This document shows positions 1-10,217 of a DNA stretch of 64,000 nucleotides, one piece after another. The notes under the pieces were generated by a model, which worked only from the letters and a program-made list of their open reading frames with translations, searched no databases and was not told where the DNA came from. Each line of letters begins with the position of its first letter. Position 1 is the stretch's first letter. Source of the DNA: Cordia subcordata (Eukaryota > Streptophyta > Magnoliopsida > Boraginales > Cordiaceae); assembly GCA_028554755.1 (NCBI GenBank), contig JAPTOF010000015.1:15103001-15167000 (forward strand), written 5' to 3'. Position numbers and translations under genes: made by a program.

Positions 1-308
1 ATTTTCAAAAGTGTAAGACTTGAAAATTTTTCCAATGACAAAGAAAAATATTTTGAGCCAAGTCCACACAATATATATGCATTTCACAAAAATAGCAAGA
101 AGAAAAATAAATCTGGTACCACTTATGTCTTCTCTTCTCCTCCTTATACCTTCTCATCTTTTCTCTTCTTCAAATAACCCTTTTGCACATCTTCATATCT
201 TTCCAAGCTTCATATTGATGACATCTCATTTTCACAAGAAGCTATTTAGTTAAATAATGCATATATATATTTTCATCATCAAAATCAATAATGAATATTT
301 AGCTAACA
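1..308 (-). repeat. 3' LTR of the SIRE-type element (partial)
   Basis: Matches 8387-8694 base for base without gaps, with five substitutions. The inner end is TGTTAGC on the minus strand (base 308 leftwards), identical to the outer start of the 5' LTR. About 963 bp lie beyond the left edge. Confidence 0.95.
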
Positions 309-325
309 ATCTCCCCCTTTTTGAT
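309..325 (-). other. Polypurine tract of the SIRE-type element
   Basis: On the minus strand AAAAAGGGGGAGAT lies immediately before the TG start of the 3' LTR, the position and composition expected of the plus-strand priming tract. Confidence 0.8.
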
Positions 326-686
326 GATGACAAATTTTTAAGATTTGAGATAAAAATACTCCCCTTTAATATATGCATTTCTTTAAAAGTGCCTTTTGAG
401 AAAATGCTTTGATTATCAAATTTAAACTAATGTGAATAGATAACCATATATCATCCAAGCATAAATACCAATACCACATCATAACTTCATCATCCATATA
501 TCATAGATAACCATATATCATCAAAGCATAAATACCAATACCACATCATAACTTCATTCTCCCCCTTTGGCATCATCAAAATCAATATAAAGGCAGGAAA
601 AGAAATGTGTAAAAGAGTTAATGTTGTAATCAATGTTGAGAGCGTAAAGATCAACTAAAAATTATTTTTAAGTGGAAAGAGGAAAA
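309..686. repeat. Spacer between ORF3 and 3' LTR with a 67-bp direct duplication
   Basis: No coding region is seen between the end of ORF3 and the 3' LTR. Bases 436-502 are repeated, almost unchanged, from 503 to about 553 (period 67; motif with GATAACCATATATCATC). This is element spacer sequence. Confidence 0.7.
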
Positions 687-2061
687 TCAAGGTGCGCGAT
701 CATGATGATCCTTGAAGTAGTTTCTCATGTCTGACTTCATAGTAGCTACTTCTGAATCAATGTGTTGCCTCCAAGCAGTGAGCTCGTCCCATTGGCTTGT
801 CATTGTGGCCCTCATTTCACCCATACCAGTGTTTAAGGCCTGTAATTGGGAGAGAATCTGAGCCATCAAAGAAGGGTCTTCCTGTTGTCCCATAGAGCTA
901 GAACCAGCACCCTGACGCATTTCTCTTCGGCGTAGCTCATCAATATGCTCTTGCTCCCTAGATTCTCTCATCACTTGCCTAAGAGTAGCTTCCTCATTAT
1001 TTTCCTCTTCTTCAGAGGAACTAACAACCATGGGTATGGTTCCTGGTATGCCTATGTTAGGATTTCTCTCAATTTAAGGCCCTTCATCTTCATCAAGGTT
1101 GATATCTACCCCACCAACTATGTCATCAAGGTTTTCTGCTGTGGTGCCAAAAATAGGGTCGGTGAAAGTAGTCCCCTTCTTAGTTCTATTTCTAATTGCA
1201 GCTTGAGTGCTTTGGGGCAAAATTTTGAAAGTTTCTCTATTTATAGGCTCCATATTGTACCAATAAATACCCATGAAGTTCATATATAGCATGTCAAAAT
1301 TCCAAGCAAACATCTTATATGGAGCATTTGAGGTTATGTTGAAATACGAGAAAATGTGCATTAAGGCCATACCATAACCAGGAGTGGTCGTTTTTCCTCC
1401 ATCTTTTCCACTAATATGCAACATATGCTGAAGGATAAAGAAAGGCAAGGCTATCTCCTTTTTCTTCCTAAGGCTATAAAGGATATAAGCATCCATGATT
1501 GGAATTTTCCCATCATTGATATTCCTAGGAAGAATCACTTCACTCATGATTTTAAGAGCAATCCTTGTATTAACATCAACATCTCTTAATAGTGGAAGAA
1601 TCAAATTTGGATCTTTAGGCCCTACTTTCTCCCACATAAATCTTATGACATTACCCGGGATGGCGGTTCCCTTAATTCCTTTTGGCCTATATACCTTCCC
1701 CTTCAATAGGTATATGAAATATATTATGCAAAATGGCCTCGTTAAGCACAAAGTTTACCCCACAAACTGTTGAGGCTAATTCTAGTCTTGGGCTTCTACA
1801 ATGTATCTCGAGATTTTCATAGAACTCAATCACTAACACATCTTGTACATCACAATGCAAATGAAGAAAGGCATTCCATCTATCAAATAGTGGCAAGATA
1901 TCAGTGCCAGCAAAGTCAGAGTCCACGATATATTTACCGTAGAGAATTGATTGTTTCCCTTGAATCTTGGATGTCGGAGGTGGTGGTGGTGGAGGAGATT
2001 GAGTTCTTGCCCTTTTTCCTTTTCTCCCACGTGCTTAACTTTTTCCTCTAAGATTCACCAT
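687..2061 (-). pseudogene. ORF3 of the SIRE-type element (env-position, plant-transposon domain), broken
   Basis: The frame opens at an ATG at 2061-2059, between pol and the 3' LTR, where SIRE-type elements keep an extra 'envelope-like' ORF. Reading order: a basic Arg/Lys start, a run of seven prolines, an FYENL motif resembling the FYANL core of the plant transposon-associated domain (Pfam Transposase_32 type), a central alpha/beta-looking region, then an acidic Ser/Glu tract and an amphipathic C-terminal coil. It is broken by an in-frame stop at codon 9 (near 2035), a frameshift around 1690-1750 and an in-frame stop at 1074-1076; the frame after that stop continues unchanged to 687. No signal peptide or clear membrane segment is visible, so the envelope label reflects position only. 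The role of the intact protein is unknown. Confidence 0.7.
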
Positions 2062-2446
2062 GATTTCGCGTTGTTTTTGTGAAAATAATCGGTAAAATCT
2101 TTGTTTTTTGAAGTGGGCAAGCCAATTCTAGGAAGAAATTTGGAAGAAAACGGTTGAAAATTGAAGATTTTAAGATGGGTTTGAGCGAATTTTGGTTAGG
2201 GTTAAAAAGAAATTGAGAGAATGTGGTGAAATTGGGGTGAAAACCCCCAATTTTTAACCTCGTCGCGTTCATCGGTTGGATGGTCGCGGGGGGTCGACTG
2301 GCTAGGTCGACCGGCCGGATCAGAGAGCTTATTAAAAAAAATCCTTTCAGCCGGACGCCTAAGGCATTAGTCGGTCGACCTGCTTGGTTGACCGGCTTGG
2401 TCAGAAAGTGCATAAATTGCTTATTTTCTATACTCAAGCCACATAA

Positions 2447-2485
<39 letters not shown>

Positions 2486-2487
2486 AT
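2062..2487. other. Spacer between pol and ORF3 with GC-rich GTCGACC cluster and AT microsatellite
   Basis: No gene is supported. Bases 2280-2405 form a GC-rich island with repeated GGTCGACC, CCGGCCGG and GACCGGC palindromes in otherwise AT-rich DNA. An (AT)n run lies at about 2449-2482 and creates artificial Ile/Tyr-repeat reading frames on both strands. Confidence 0.75.
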
Positions 2488-5400
2488 TTAACCACATTTT
2501 ATCATTCTAATCTCCCTCCTAATCTTACAAAATTGATCTTCATTCAATGGTTTAGTAAAAATATCAGCAACTTGATGTAAAGTATCAACAAATTCAAGAA
2601 TTATATCACCTTTTTGTACATGATCTCTAATGAAATGGTGTCTAATCTCAATATGCTTAGTTCTTGAGTGGAATTGGGTTCTTAGTAAGATTAATTGCAC
2701 TAGTATTATCACAATATATAGGAATATGATCATAATTCAATCCATAATCAAGTAAATTTTGTTTCATCCACAATATTTGAGCCACACAACTACCAACTGC
2801 AATATATTCAGCTTTGGTGGTGGAAATAGCAACGCTATTTTGTTTCCTACAAGACCAATATACTAAGGAATGTCCTAGGAATTGGCATGTTCCACTAGTG
2901 CTCTTACGATCTACTTTGCAACCAGCATAGTCAGCATTAGAAAAACCACATAGATCAAATGACATTCCTTTAGCATACCAAAGCCCTAAATTAATTGTTC
3001 CCTTAAGATATCTAATTATTCTTTTTACAGCTATTAAGTGAATTTCCTTAGGATTGGATTGAAATCTAGCACATAAGCACACCGAGAACATGATATCAGG
3101 TCTAGAGGCAGTTAAATATAATAGGCTACCGATCATACCTCTATATTTCTTCTCGTCTACTGATTTACCTTTCTCATCTTTATCTAGCTTTGTTGAGGGA
3201 CTCATGGGAGTTCCAATTTCCTTTGCATCTTCGAGTCCAAATTTCTTGATAATTTCCTTGGTGTATTTGGCTTGATTTACGAAGATCCCCTCTTTTGCTT
3301 GTTTGATTTGGAGTCCGAGGAAGAAAGTCAATTCTCCCATCATGCTCATCTCAAACTCCTTGTGCATGCACTTTGAAAAATTCTCACACAAGGAAACATT
3401 AGTAGCACCAAAAATTATATCATCTACATAGATTTGGACAAGTAGAATGTCATTGTCTTTTCTTTTGATAAAAAGGGTTGAATCAAGTTTCCCTCTTTCG
3501 AAATTGTTTTCAACTAAAAATCCACTAAGTCTTTCATACCAAGCTCTAGGAGCTTGCTTTAAGCCATATAAAGCCTTTTCTAATTTAAAAACATGATTAG
3601 GAAAACATGAATCTTCAAAACCGGGGGGTTGTTCAACTTAAACTTCTTCTTCAATAAATCCATTTAAAAATGCACTCTTCACATCCATTTGATAAAGTTT
3701 AAAGTCCATGTGACATGCAAATGCAAGTAACATACGAATGGATTCAAGTCTAGCTACAAGAGCATAAGTTTCATCATAATCAATTTCCTTCTTCTTGATT
3801 GTCTCCTTGTGCAACTAGTCTAGCCTTATTCCTAGTCACTATTCCGGCTTCATCTAGTTTGTTTCTGAATACCCATTTGGTTCCAATTACCGGTCTATCT
3901 TTAGGTCTTTCAACTAGCTTCCAAACTTTATTTCTCTCAAATTGATTGAGTTCTTCTTGCATTGCTATTATCCAATTTTCATCTAGTAGAGCTTCTTTTA
4001 CATTTTTGGGTTCAATATGAGAAATAAATGCATGATGCTCACAGAAAGTGCTAATATTACGCCTAGTTCTTACACCTTCATTTGGATTACCGAGAATAAG
4101 ATCTTGAGGATGGTTTCTCACAAACTTCCAACTCTTTGGTAGATCTTCATGAGGTTCTTTTGTTTCATGATCTTTGGTTGAGCAATGTTTGATTTCCTCA
4201 TTTTCTTGAAACCTCCTTTCTTGAAGTTCTTCTTCTTGCTTCGTTTCTTTGTCTTTTGGAGTTGGATCTTCAAGCGTTGTCTTTTCCAAAAGATAACCAA
4301 CATCATCAATTTCCTTTCTCGGCTCAAATGGATTAGTCTCATCAAATGTAACATGTATTGATTCTTCCACAATAAGAGTTCTCTTATTATATACCCTATA
4401 GGCTTTGCTCTTTGTGGAATAACCTAAGAATATTCCTTCATCGGATTTAGAATCAAACTTTCTTAAGTGGTCCTTAGTGTTTAGAATAAAACATTTACAA
4501 CCAAATACCTTGAAGTATGATACTTTAGGTGTTTTGCCATACTATAGTTCATATGGAGTTTTGTTTAAAATAGGTCTAATCAATACTCTATTTTGCACAT
4601 AGCATGCAGTATTTATGGCTTCACTCCAAAACTATGTTGGCAAGTTGTGTTCTTTTAGCATAGTCCTTGCCATTTCTTGTAATGTACGATTCTTCCTCTC
4701 TACTACCCCATTTTGTTGAGGAGTACGAAGGGCCGAAAAGTTATGCTCAATGCCATGTTCATCACAAAAGTTCATGAAAGGAGTATTCACATATTCGGTG
4801 CCATTATCACTACGAATGCAAGTTATAAAATAGCCTTTCTCATTTTGCACTTTTCTACACAATCTTGCAAATTCATTGAAGGCATCATTTTTATGTGCAA
4901 GAAACATGACCCATGTAAATCTAGTGTAATCATCAACTACAACAAATGTATACCTAGATCCTCCTAAGCTTGCCACATCAATGGGTCCAAACAAATTCAT
5001 ATGTAGTAGTTGTAATGCTCTATTTGTTGAAACTTTATTGAGGGATTTGAAGGATGTTTTATGTTGTTTTCCTAGTTGGCAAGCATCACAGATTTTATCT
5101 TTTTCAAATTTTAGTTTTGATAGGTCTCTAACTAGATCATGCTTTGATAAATTATTCAATAAGCTAATGCTAGCATGTCCTAATCTTCTATGCCATAACC
5201 AAGTATTTTCATGCACAACAGATAAACACTTAACATGGTGACATATAAGTTGATCAATTTCAACAACGTAAACATTTTCATTTCTCTTAGCTACAAATAA
5301 CACAGTTTCATTTCCACATTCATACACAAGACATTTAGAGGATTGAAATATGACTTTATGCCCTTTGTCACATAATTGACTAATGCTAAGTAGATTAAAT

Positions 5401-5582
5401 TTTAGACCTTCTACTAGTAGAATATTGTGTATAGTAAGAGAATTTTCATTACCAATGCTTCCTTTTCCAATAATTTTCCCTTTGCTATTGTCCCCAAAGG
5501 TAACATCTCCTCCTTTTGCCCTTTTTAGTTTGTAGAAAAGTGAAGAGTTCCCCGTCATGTGCTTGGAACAACCACTATCCAA
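2488..5582 (-). pseudogene. pol: Copia pol: protease, integrase, reverse transcriptase, RNase H, broken
   Basis: Minus-strand domains in order are: protease with active-site DSG (5580 region, DSGCSKHMTG); the GAG-pre-integrase zinc motif (WHRRLGH and CDAC); the integrase core with SDNGTEYV and the Glu motif QQNGVVERKNRT; the RT with YVDD near 3423-3434; and RNase H with STTKAEY and CDNTSAI. Inactivating changes include a TAG near 4633, another TAG near 4545, a frame break near 3780, a TAA near 3640 and a frameshift near 2660-2730. Two catalytic positions also look altered: the first integrase Asp is Asn (HMNLFGP) and the usual first Asp of the RNase H DADYAG motif is Asn (SNADYAG). The family makes cDNA from element RNA and integrates it into the genome. 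This copy cannot make a complete polyprotein. Confidence 0.93.
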
Positions 5583-5636
5583 GATCCATTTTATTTTGCT
5601 TGAATTTCTTTCATTGCATACCTACACACATGAAAT

Positions 5637-7362
5637 TCAAATGCAATTCTTTATTTTGGGGTCCCCAACACCTTGGGTCCTAAGCGTTAGTTTAATTTTT
5701 GTTTTTGACCACCCATTTTGGTCTTTGCCAATATGGAACATGTGATCCTCTATCACGAATTTTCTTGTAATAACAATGAGTAGATACATATCCTTTCTTT
5801 TCACAATAGGTACAAATAACATTTGTCTTCGGTGAAGAGAGGGATGTAGAGGTAGAAACCTTGACAAAATAGGTTTTGAAATACTTTTGATTAATACTAG
5901 GTTTGTATCCAATACCACTCTTATCAAAAGACATTTTTTGACTTCCAAGAAGTTTTTCAAAATTTTCTTTCCCATTTGTAAACTTTTGAACAATTCCATT
6001 TAAATCTTCATTTTTCTTTTTTAAATATTTAACTTCTTTTTAAATCTTTACAAAATCTTCGGCATATGAATCATTTTCTTTTTCTGAGATGTCTAATTTT
6101 TCAATAAGAGAAGCATTTTTCTTTTCTAAAATTTCTTTTTCATTTTGAACAAGTTTCAAACTTTTATGCATTTGCTTGTTTTTTGCCAACGCTAAGGATA
6201 AATCATCATGTAATTTAGCAAATGCTTCTTTTAGTTAATCAAAACTATATTCCTCTTCCTCCTCTTCACTAGATGAATAATAAATAGATAAAGATGGTGA
6301 AGATAGTACCTCATCCTCATTGGCCATGAGGCAAAAATTGGCTACCTCATGATGCTCTTCCTCATCTTCTTCGATTTCGGAGAAGTCCCATGTGGCCTTG
6401 AGCGCCTTTCCTTCCTTCTTCTTTGAAAGCTTAGGACAATTTGCCTTTATATGTCCCGGCTTGTTGCAATTAAAGCACTTTATTTCATCTTTTGTATCTT
6501 TTATCTTTTTGAACTCTTTGCCTTCTTTTCCTTTCTTCTTCCAATTTGTGTTGCTTGAAGAAGAAGCCCCTTTTCTCATTTTTCTAAATTTCATAAATTT
6601 TTTGAAATTTCGGGCTAGAAGTGCAATCTCCTCATCTTCTGGATCCTCATCATCTTCTTCATTGTCACTTGATGAAAATTTTGATGCAACTAAAGCAATG
6701 GACTTCTTTGCTTTCCTTTCTTCTTTTTCATGATCTTTTATCTCAAGCTCATGAGTCATGAGTGACCCAATGAGCTCATTGAGCTCCAATGTATTCAAGT
6801 TCTTTGCTTCCTTTATTGCCGTGACCTTAGGTTGCCATGATGATGGCAAGCTTCTTAGCACTTTCCTAACTTTCTCTACATTGGAATAATCTTTACCAAG
6901 AGCTTTCAAACCGTTAGTGATTTCAACAAATCTAGAAAACATTTGTTCAACATTTTCATTTGGAAGCATCTTGAATAATTCATATCTATGTACAAGCATA
7001 GCAATCCTAGATTCTTTCACTTGGCTCGTTCCTTCATAAGTTACTTCTAATTGATCCCAAAGTTCTTTAGCCGAAGTGCAGCCCATTACTCTAGCAAATT
7101 CAGTGGCATTCATAGCATTAAATAAATAATGTAAAGCTTTTTGATTTAACTCAAATAATTTAACATCTTCATCATTCCACTCATTTTCTGGTTTGGGTAT
7201 TCTCCTATCACCTTCTAATTTTGTAGGCAAGGTAGGCCCATTTTCTATGATTTTCCAAGCTTTATAGTCATGTGATTATATAAACACTTTCATTCTCATT
7301 TTCCAAAATGCATAATTTGTTCCATCAAAAGGGGGTGCTTGTTTAATAGAAATTCCCTCCAT
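5637..7362 (-). pseudogene. gag: Copia gag (UBN2-type) with zinc knuckle and coiled-coil tail, broken
   Basis: The start is taken as ATG 7362-7360, just inside the PBS; codon 29 (7276-7278) is a stop, after which the same frame runs open to 6235. The long open part (331 residues) has the helical UBN2 gag core (LRSLPSSWQPKVTAI), a basic/acidic linker and the CCHC knuckle CFNCNKPGHIKANC near residue 250. Beyond 6235 a Lys/Glu-rich coiled coil continues to about 6000, followed by a second, imperfect knuckle (CTYCEKKGYVSTHC) at 5760-5830 before the protease. Gag forms the intracellular particle that packages element RNA. The stops at 7276 and 6235 and a stop in the coil region make it a pseudogene. 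Confidence 0.9.
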
Positions 7363-7409
7363 ATTTGCTAGAAATTCTACTAGTTGTTAGACTATAATGT
7401 AGAACCCTA

Positions 7410-7421
7410 GCTCTGATACCA
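7410..7421 (-). other. Primer binding site, initiator Met-tRNA type
   Basis: The minus strand reads TGGTATCAGAGC, the usual plant Ty1/copia primer site, two bases inside the 5' LTR end at 7424. Confidence 0.93.
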
Positions 7422-7423
7422 AT

Positions 7424-8694
7424 TGTGGGTGCAAATATCTTAAGAGGGGGGGTGAATTAAGATATTAATACTAATTTTCGTTTTTTTAAAATTTTCAGAA
7501 ATTTACAACTTCTAACAAGCAATATATCAAACACAAGATAAGTAAGGTAATAACAATAAAAATAGAGATGCAAGGAGAAGAGAGACAAACGATTTTAAGG
7601 TGGTTCGGCCAAGCCTACATCCACCGCCCAAGGAATCTCCCCTTAGGACTTCAAAGATCTCCACTAAAATGCTTCTTCAAAACTTGTTGAAGCACAAACT
7701 AAGTTCTTTACAACCTCTTTGAAGTCTTACTTCAAAGAACCCAAGAGATTCTCTCTATAAGATTTCCTCACACTTTACAAGCTTAAATGGATATATCTCA
7801 CAATGATTAAAACTCTCAAAGTGTGTATATACTCAAGATTGAAAAGAGATTGAATCTGAAATCTTCCTCAAGGAGAGAAAGAACAAGCTCTTGAAAGCTC
7901 AAATATATTGCAAGAATGGCTCAAAGATGGATTGAATGATGATAAACACTTTTGCACACTTCAATTGATGTTTAGAAAGTGTATGTGAATGAGTATTTAA
8001 AGAGATTTGGGGGTTAGGGATTTGGTAGGAGAAGAAGGATGAAGATTTTCGGCCAGAACGGTAATAAACGGCTAGTGCATTTATTACTCTGCTCAGGCCG
8101 ACGGCTTGCCCTTCTCCTTCTCGACTAGGCGGACGCCTTAGCCGGCCGACCGGCTAGGGTCCGGCTTTTCCTTCACCTCTCGATTAGGCACGGCGACCAC
8201 CGGTCGGCCGGAAGTCCGCCACTTGAATGTGAAGTAAAGCCAGATTTTGCAGAAAAACAAATTCAAGTGCATTTTCACAACTCCAAGTTATTTTGAATGA
8301 CTATGTAAATGCATGTTGTGAATAAAAACACCCCAAAAACTTATTTTATCTCAATGTGTGCATTTAAATACATTTGTGCATATGTTATTTTCAAAAGTGT
8401 AAGACTTGAAAATTTTTCCAATGACAAAGAAAAATATTTTGAGCCAAGTCCACACAATATATAGGCATTTCACAAAAGGAGCAAGAAGAAAAATAAATCT
8501 GGTACCCCTTATGTCTTCTCTTCTCCTCCTTATGCCTTCTCATCTTTTCTCTTCTTCAAATAACCCTTTTGCACATCTTCATATCTTTCCAAGCTTCATA
8601 TTGATGACATCTCATTTTCACAAGAAGCTATTTAGTTAAATAATGCATATATATATTTTCATCATCAAAATCAATAATGAATATTTAGCTAACA
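7424..8694 (-). repeat. 5' LTR of the SIRE-type element (1271 bp, complete)
   Basis: Bounded by TG...CA ends on the minus strand: it starts TGTTAGC at 8694 and ends CCCACA at 7424, next to the primer site. Its outer 308 bp match window bases 1-308. It should contain the element's promoter and RNA end signals, though none could be pinpointed. A GC-rich cluster at about 8095-8220 (CCGGCCGACCGG and relatives) resembles the island at 2280-2405. Confidence 0.93.
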
Positions 8695-9453
8695 GACTCA
8701 AATTTAGCGTTTTTAGAAACCAAAAATTTTAGCTTGTGTGGAAAACAATTTTTTCAAGAGTAGCAGAAAAAAAGCTTTTAAAAAAAGTCAATCCAAACGA
8801 GCCTTAAAAATTGTTAAAAAATATTTTTCAAAAAAGCCAATTTGTAATTTTTGGTCAAACAAAAAATTTCATTAAGCAAACAACGAGTACATAATAAGAC
8901 TAGAAGTCTAACATGACAACAGTACAACACATGACACCCAAGATCTTGACAAAAATAATAAAGACAAACTACCACCACAATCTATGATCAAAGGAATATC
9001 CATATATTCAAAGTAGAACATGTCTCACTTGGACATCTCCAAAGGAGCTAAGAGAGAGTCAACCACAAATGGGCCACAACAAAGTGAGAACAAAGCTCGC
9101 CAGTATGGTAGTGAAATCGATCTCCAAAGCTTTCTTTTGAAATTTTTTTGAGAGAACAAGACCACCAACAATGGTAGAAACAAAACCAAAGGACAAAGTG
9201 GATGGCCAGGTATGCAAAGAAGATGGGGAAAGATCAAATCGAAAAAGCATGAAAAAGTAATTGAAGTATGCAACACGAATAACCAATATGGTGAGACAAC
9301 TTCTACAGACAAGATCTGGGACATACAAAATACCATAAAGTATAAAGAAAGACATAAAATAAGCATGAGAGGAAGTTGGGGGAGAATTATGGCTTCTTAC
9401 AAAAACACAATTTAAACGAGACCTTAATGTTCTTAGGAGAAAATTTGGATAAT
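8695..9453. other. Spacer right of the retroelement, with a MITE scrap
   Basis: Bases 8695-8810 read in reverse start GGCTCGTTTGGATTGAC, resembling the small MITE at 10812-10943. The SIRE-type element sits at its edge. Bases 8880-9420 contain no convincing gene; reading frames of up to about 110 codons exist but none resembles a known family or has good start context. Confidence 0.5.
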
Positions 9454-10070
9454 AATTAAGGGAAAATTAAACAATTAGTCCTCATTGTTTCCTTATTTTG
9501 TTAAATTGGTCTCCATTGCTTTAAGACATACAATTTAGTCTTTAATGTTTTTACAAGAATATTTAAATAAGTCCCCAATGTTTTGCAAATATGGTCAAAT
9601 GAGTTCTTATTATTTAAAAACATTCATACTAATCCTTAATGTTTCACAAAGATAGTCAAGATAGTCTTCATTGTTTGAAAGAAAAGTCATACTAGTTTTT
9701 AATATTTTACAAACTTACTCAAATTAGTCCCACTCTTTTTTTATTCATTTTTTTTCTTAAACTAGAGACTAACTTGAGTAAATTTGTAAAATATTAAGGA
9801 TTAATATAATTTTTTTTAAGCAATAAGGACTAGTTTGATTATTTTTATAAAACATTAATATTAATATGCTTTTTTTTAAACAATAGGGACTAGTTTGACT
9901 TTTTTTTTTATAAAACATTAAAGATTAATATGAATGTCTCTAAATAATAGGAACTAATTTGATTATATTTGTAAAATATTAAGGACTAATTTAAAATTTT
10001 TAAAATAATGAGAACTGATTTAAAAAAATGGACAAACAATAAGTACCTATTGTAAAATTAACCTAATTAA
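9454..10070. mobile_element. 617-bp foldback (long inverted repeat) element
   Basis: The two halves are inverted copies around a T-rich centre near 9748. The pair at 9698-9731 and 9765-9798 (ATTTTACAAACTTACTC against GAGTAAATTTGTAAAATAT) shows it best. Each arm is built from four to five degenerate units of about 60 bp containing TTAGTCCTTAATGTTT. The outer ends, TAATTAAGG and CCTAATTA, are also inverted. No ORF or clear target duplication is seen. It ends about 75 bp before the apparent transcribed leader of the next gene. Confidence 0.75.
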
Positions 10071-10217
10071 AAATTCAAAGAAAAATATTTAAATAAAAAG
10101 GAAAAAAAAAAAAAACTAGAAAAGCAAGACCTCCATTCTGTCCGTCAGCAAAGGAAATATCTGAAGAGCCTCTCCCATATCCAACACAGCAGAGCACCAC
10201 CCAACACACACACAACA

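Larger units (their letters stand above)
1..8694 (-). mobile_element. Ty1/copia LTR retrotransposon, SIRE/Maximus type, 3' end cut by window edge
   Basis: Read on the minus strand the order is 5' LTR (8694-7424), primer binding site, gag, protease-integrase-RT-RNase H, a third ORF, polypurine tract and 3' LTR (308 to beyond base 1). Integrase before RT identifies Ty1/copia. The long 1.27-kb LTRs, a gag with coiled-coil tail and extra ORF between pol and the 3' LTR fit the SIRE/Maximus lineage. If the 3' LTR is full length the element is about 9.66 kb. Every ORF carries nonsense or frameshift changes, so it is non-autonomous now. The 308 bp visible in both LTRs differ at 5 sites (about 1.6%) with no gap, so insertion was recent. 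The right target-site flank should be GACTC (8695-8699); the left copy is outside the window. Confidence 0.93.

Noticed and set aside
945..2051. Plus-strand frames opposite ORF3
   Set aside because: Shadows of the minus-strand element ORF; no family resemblance.
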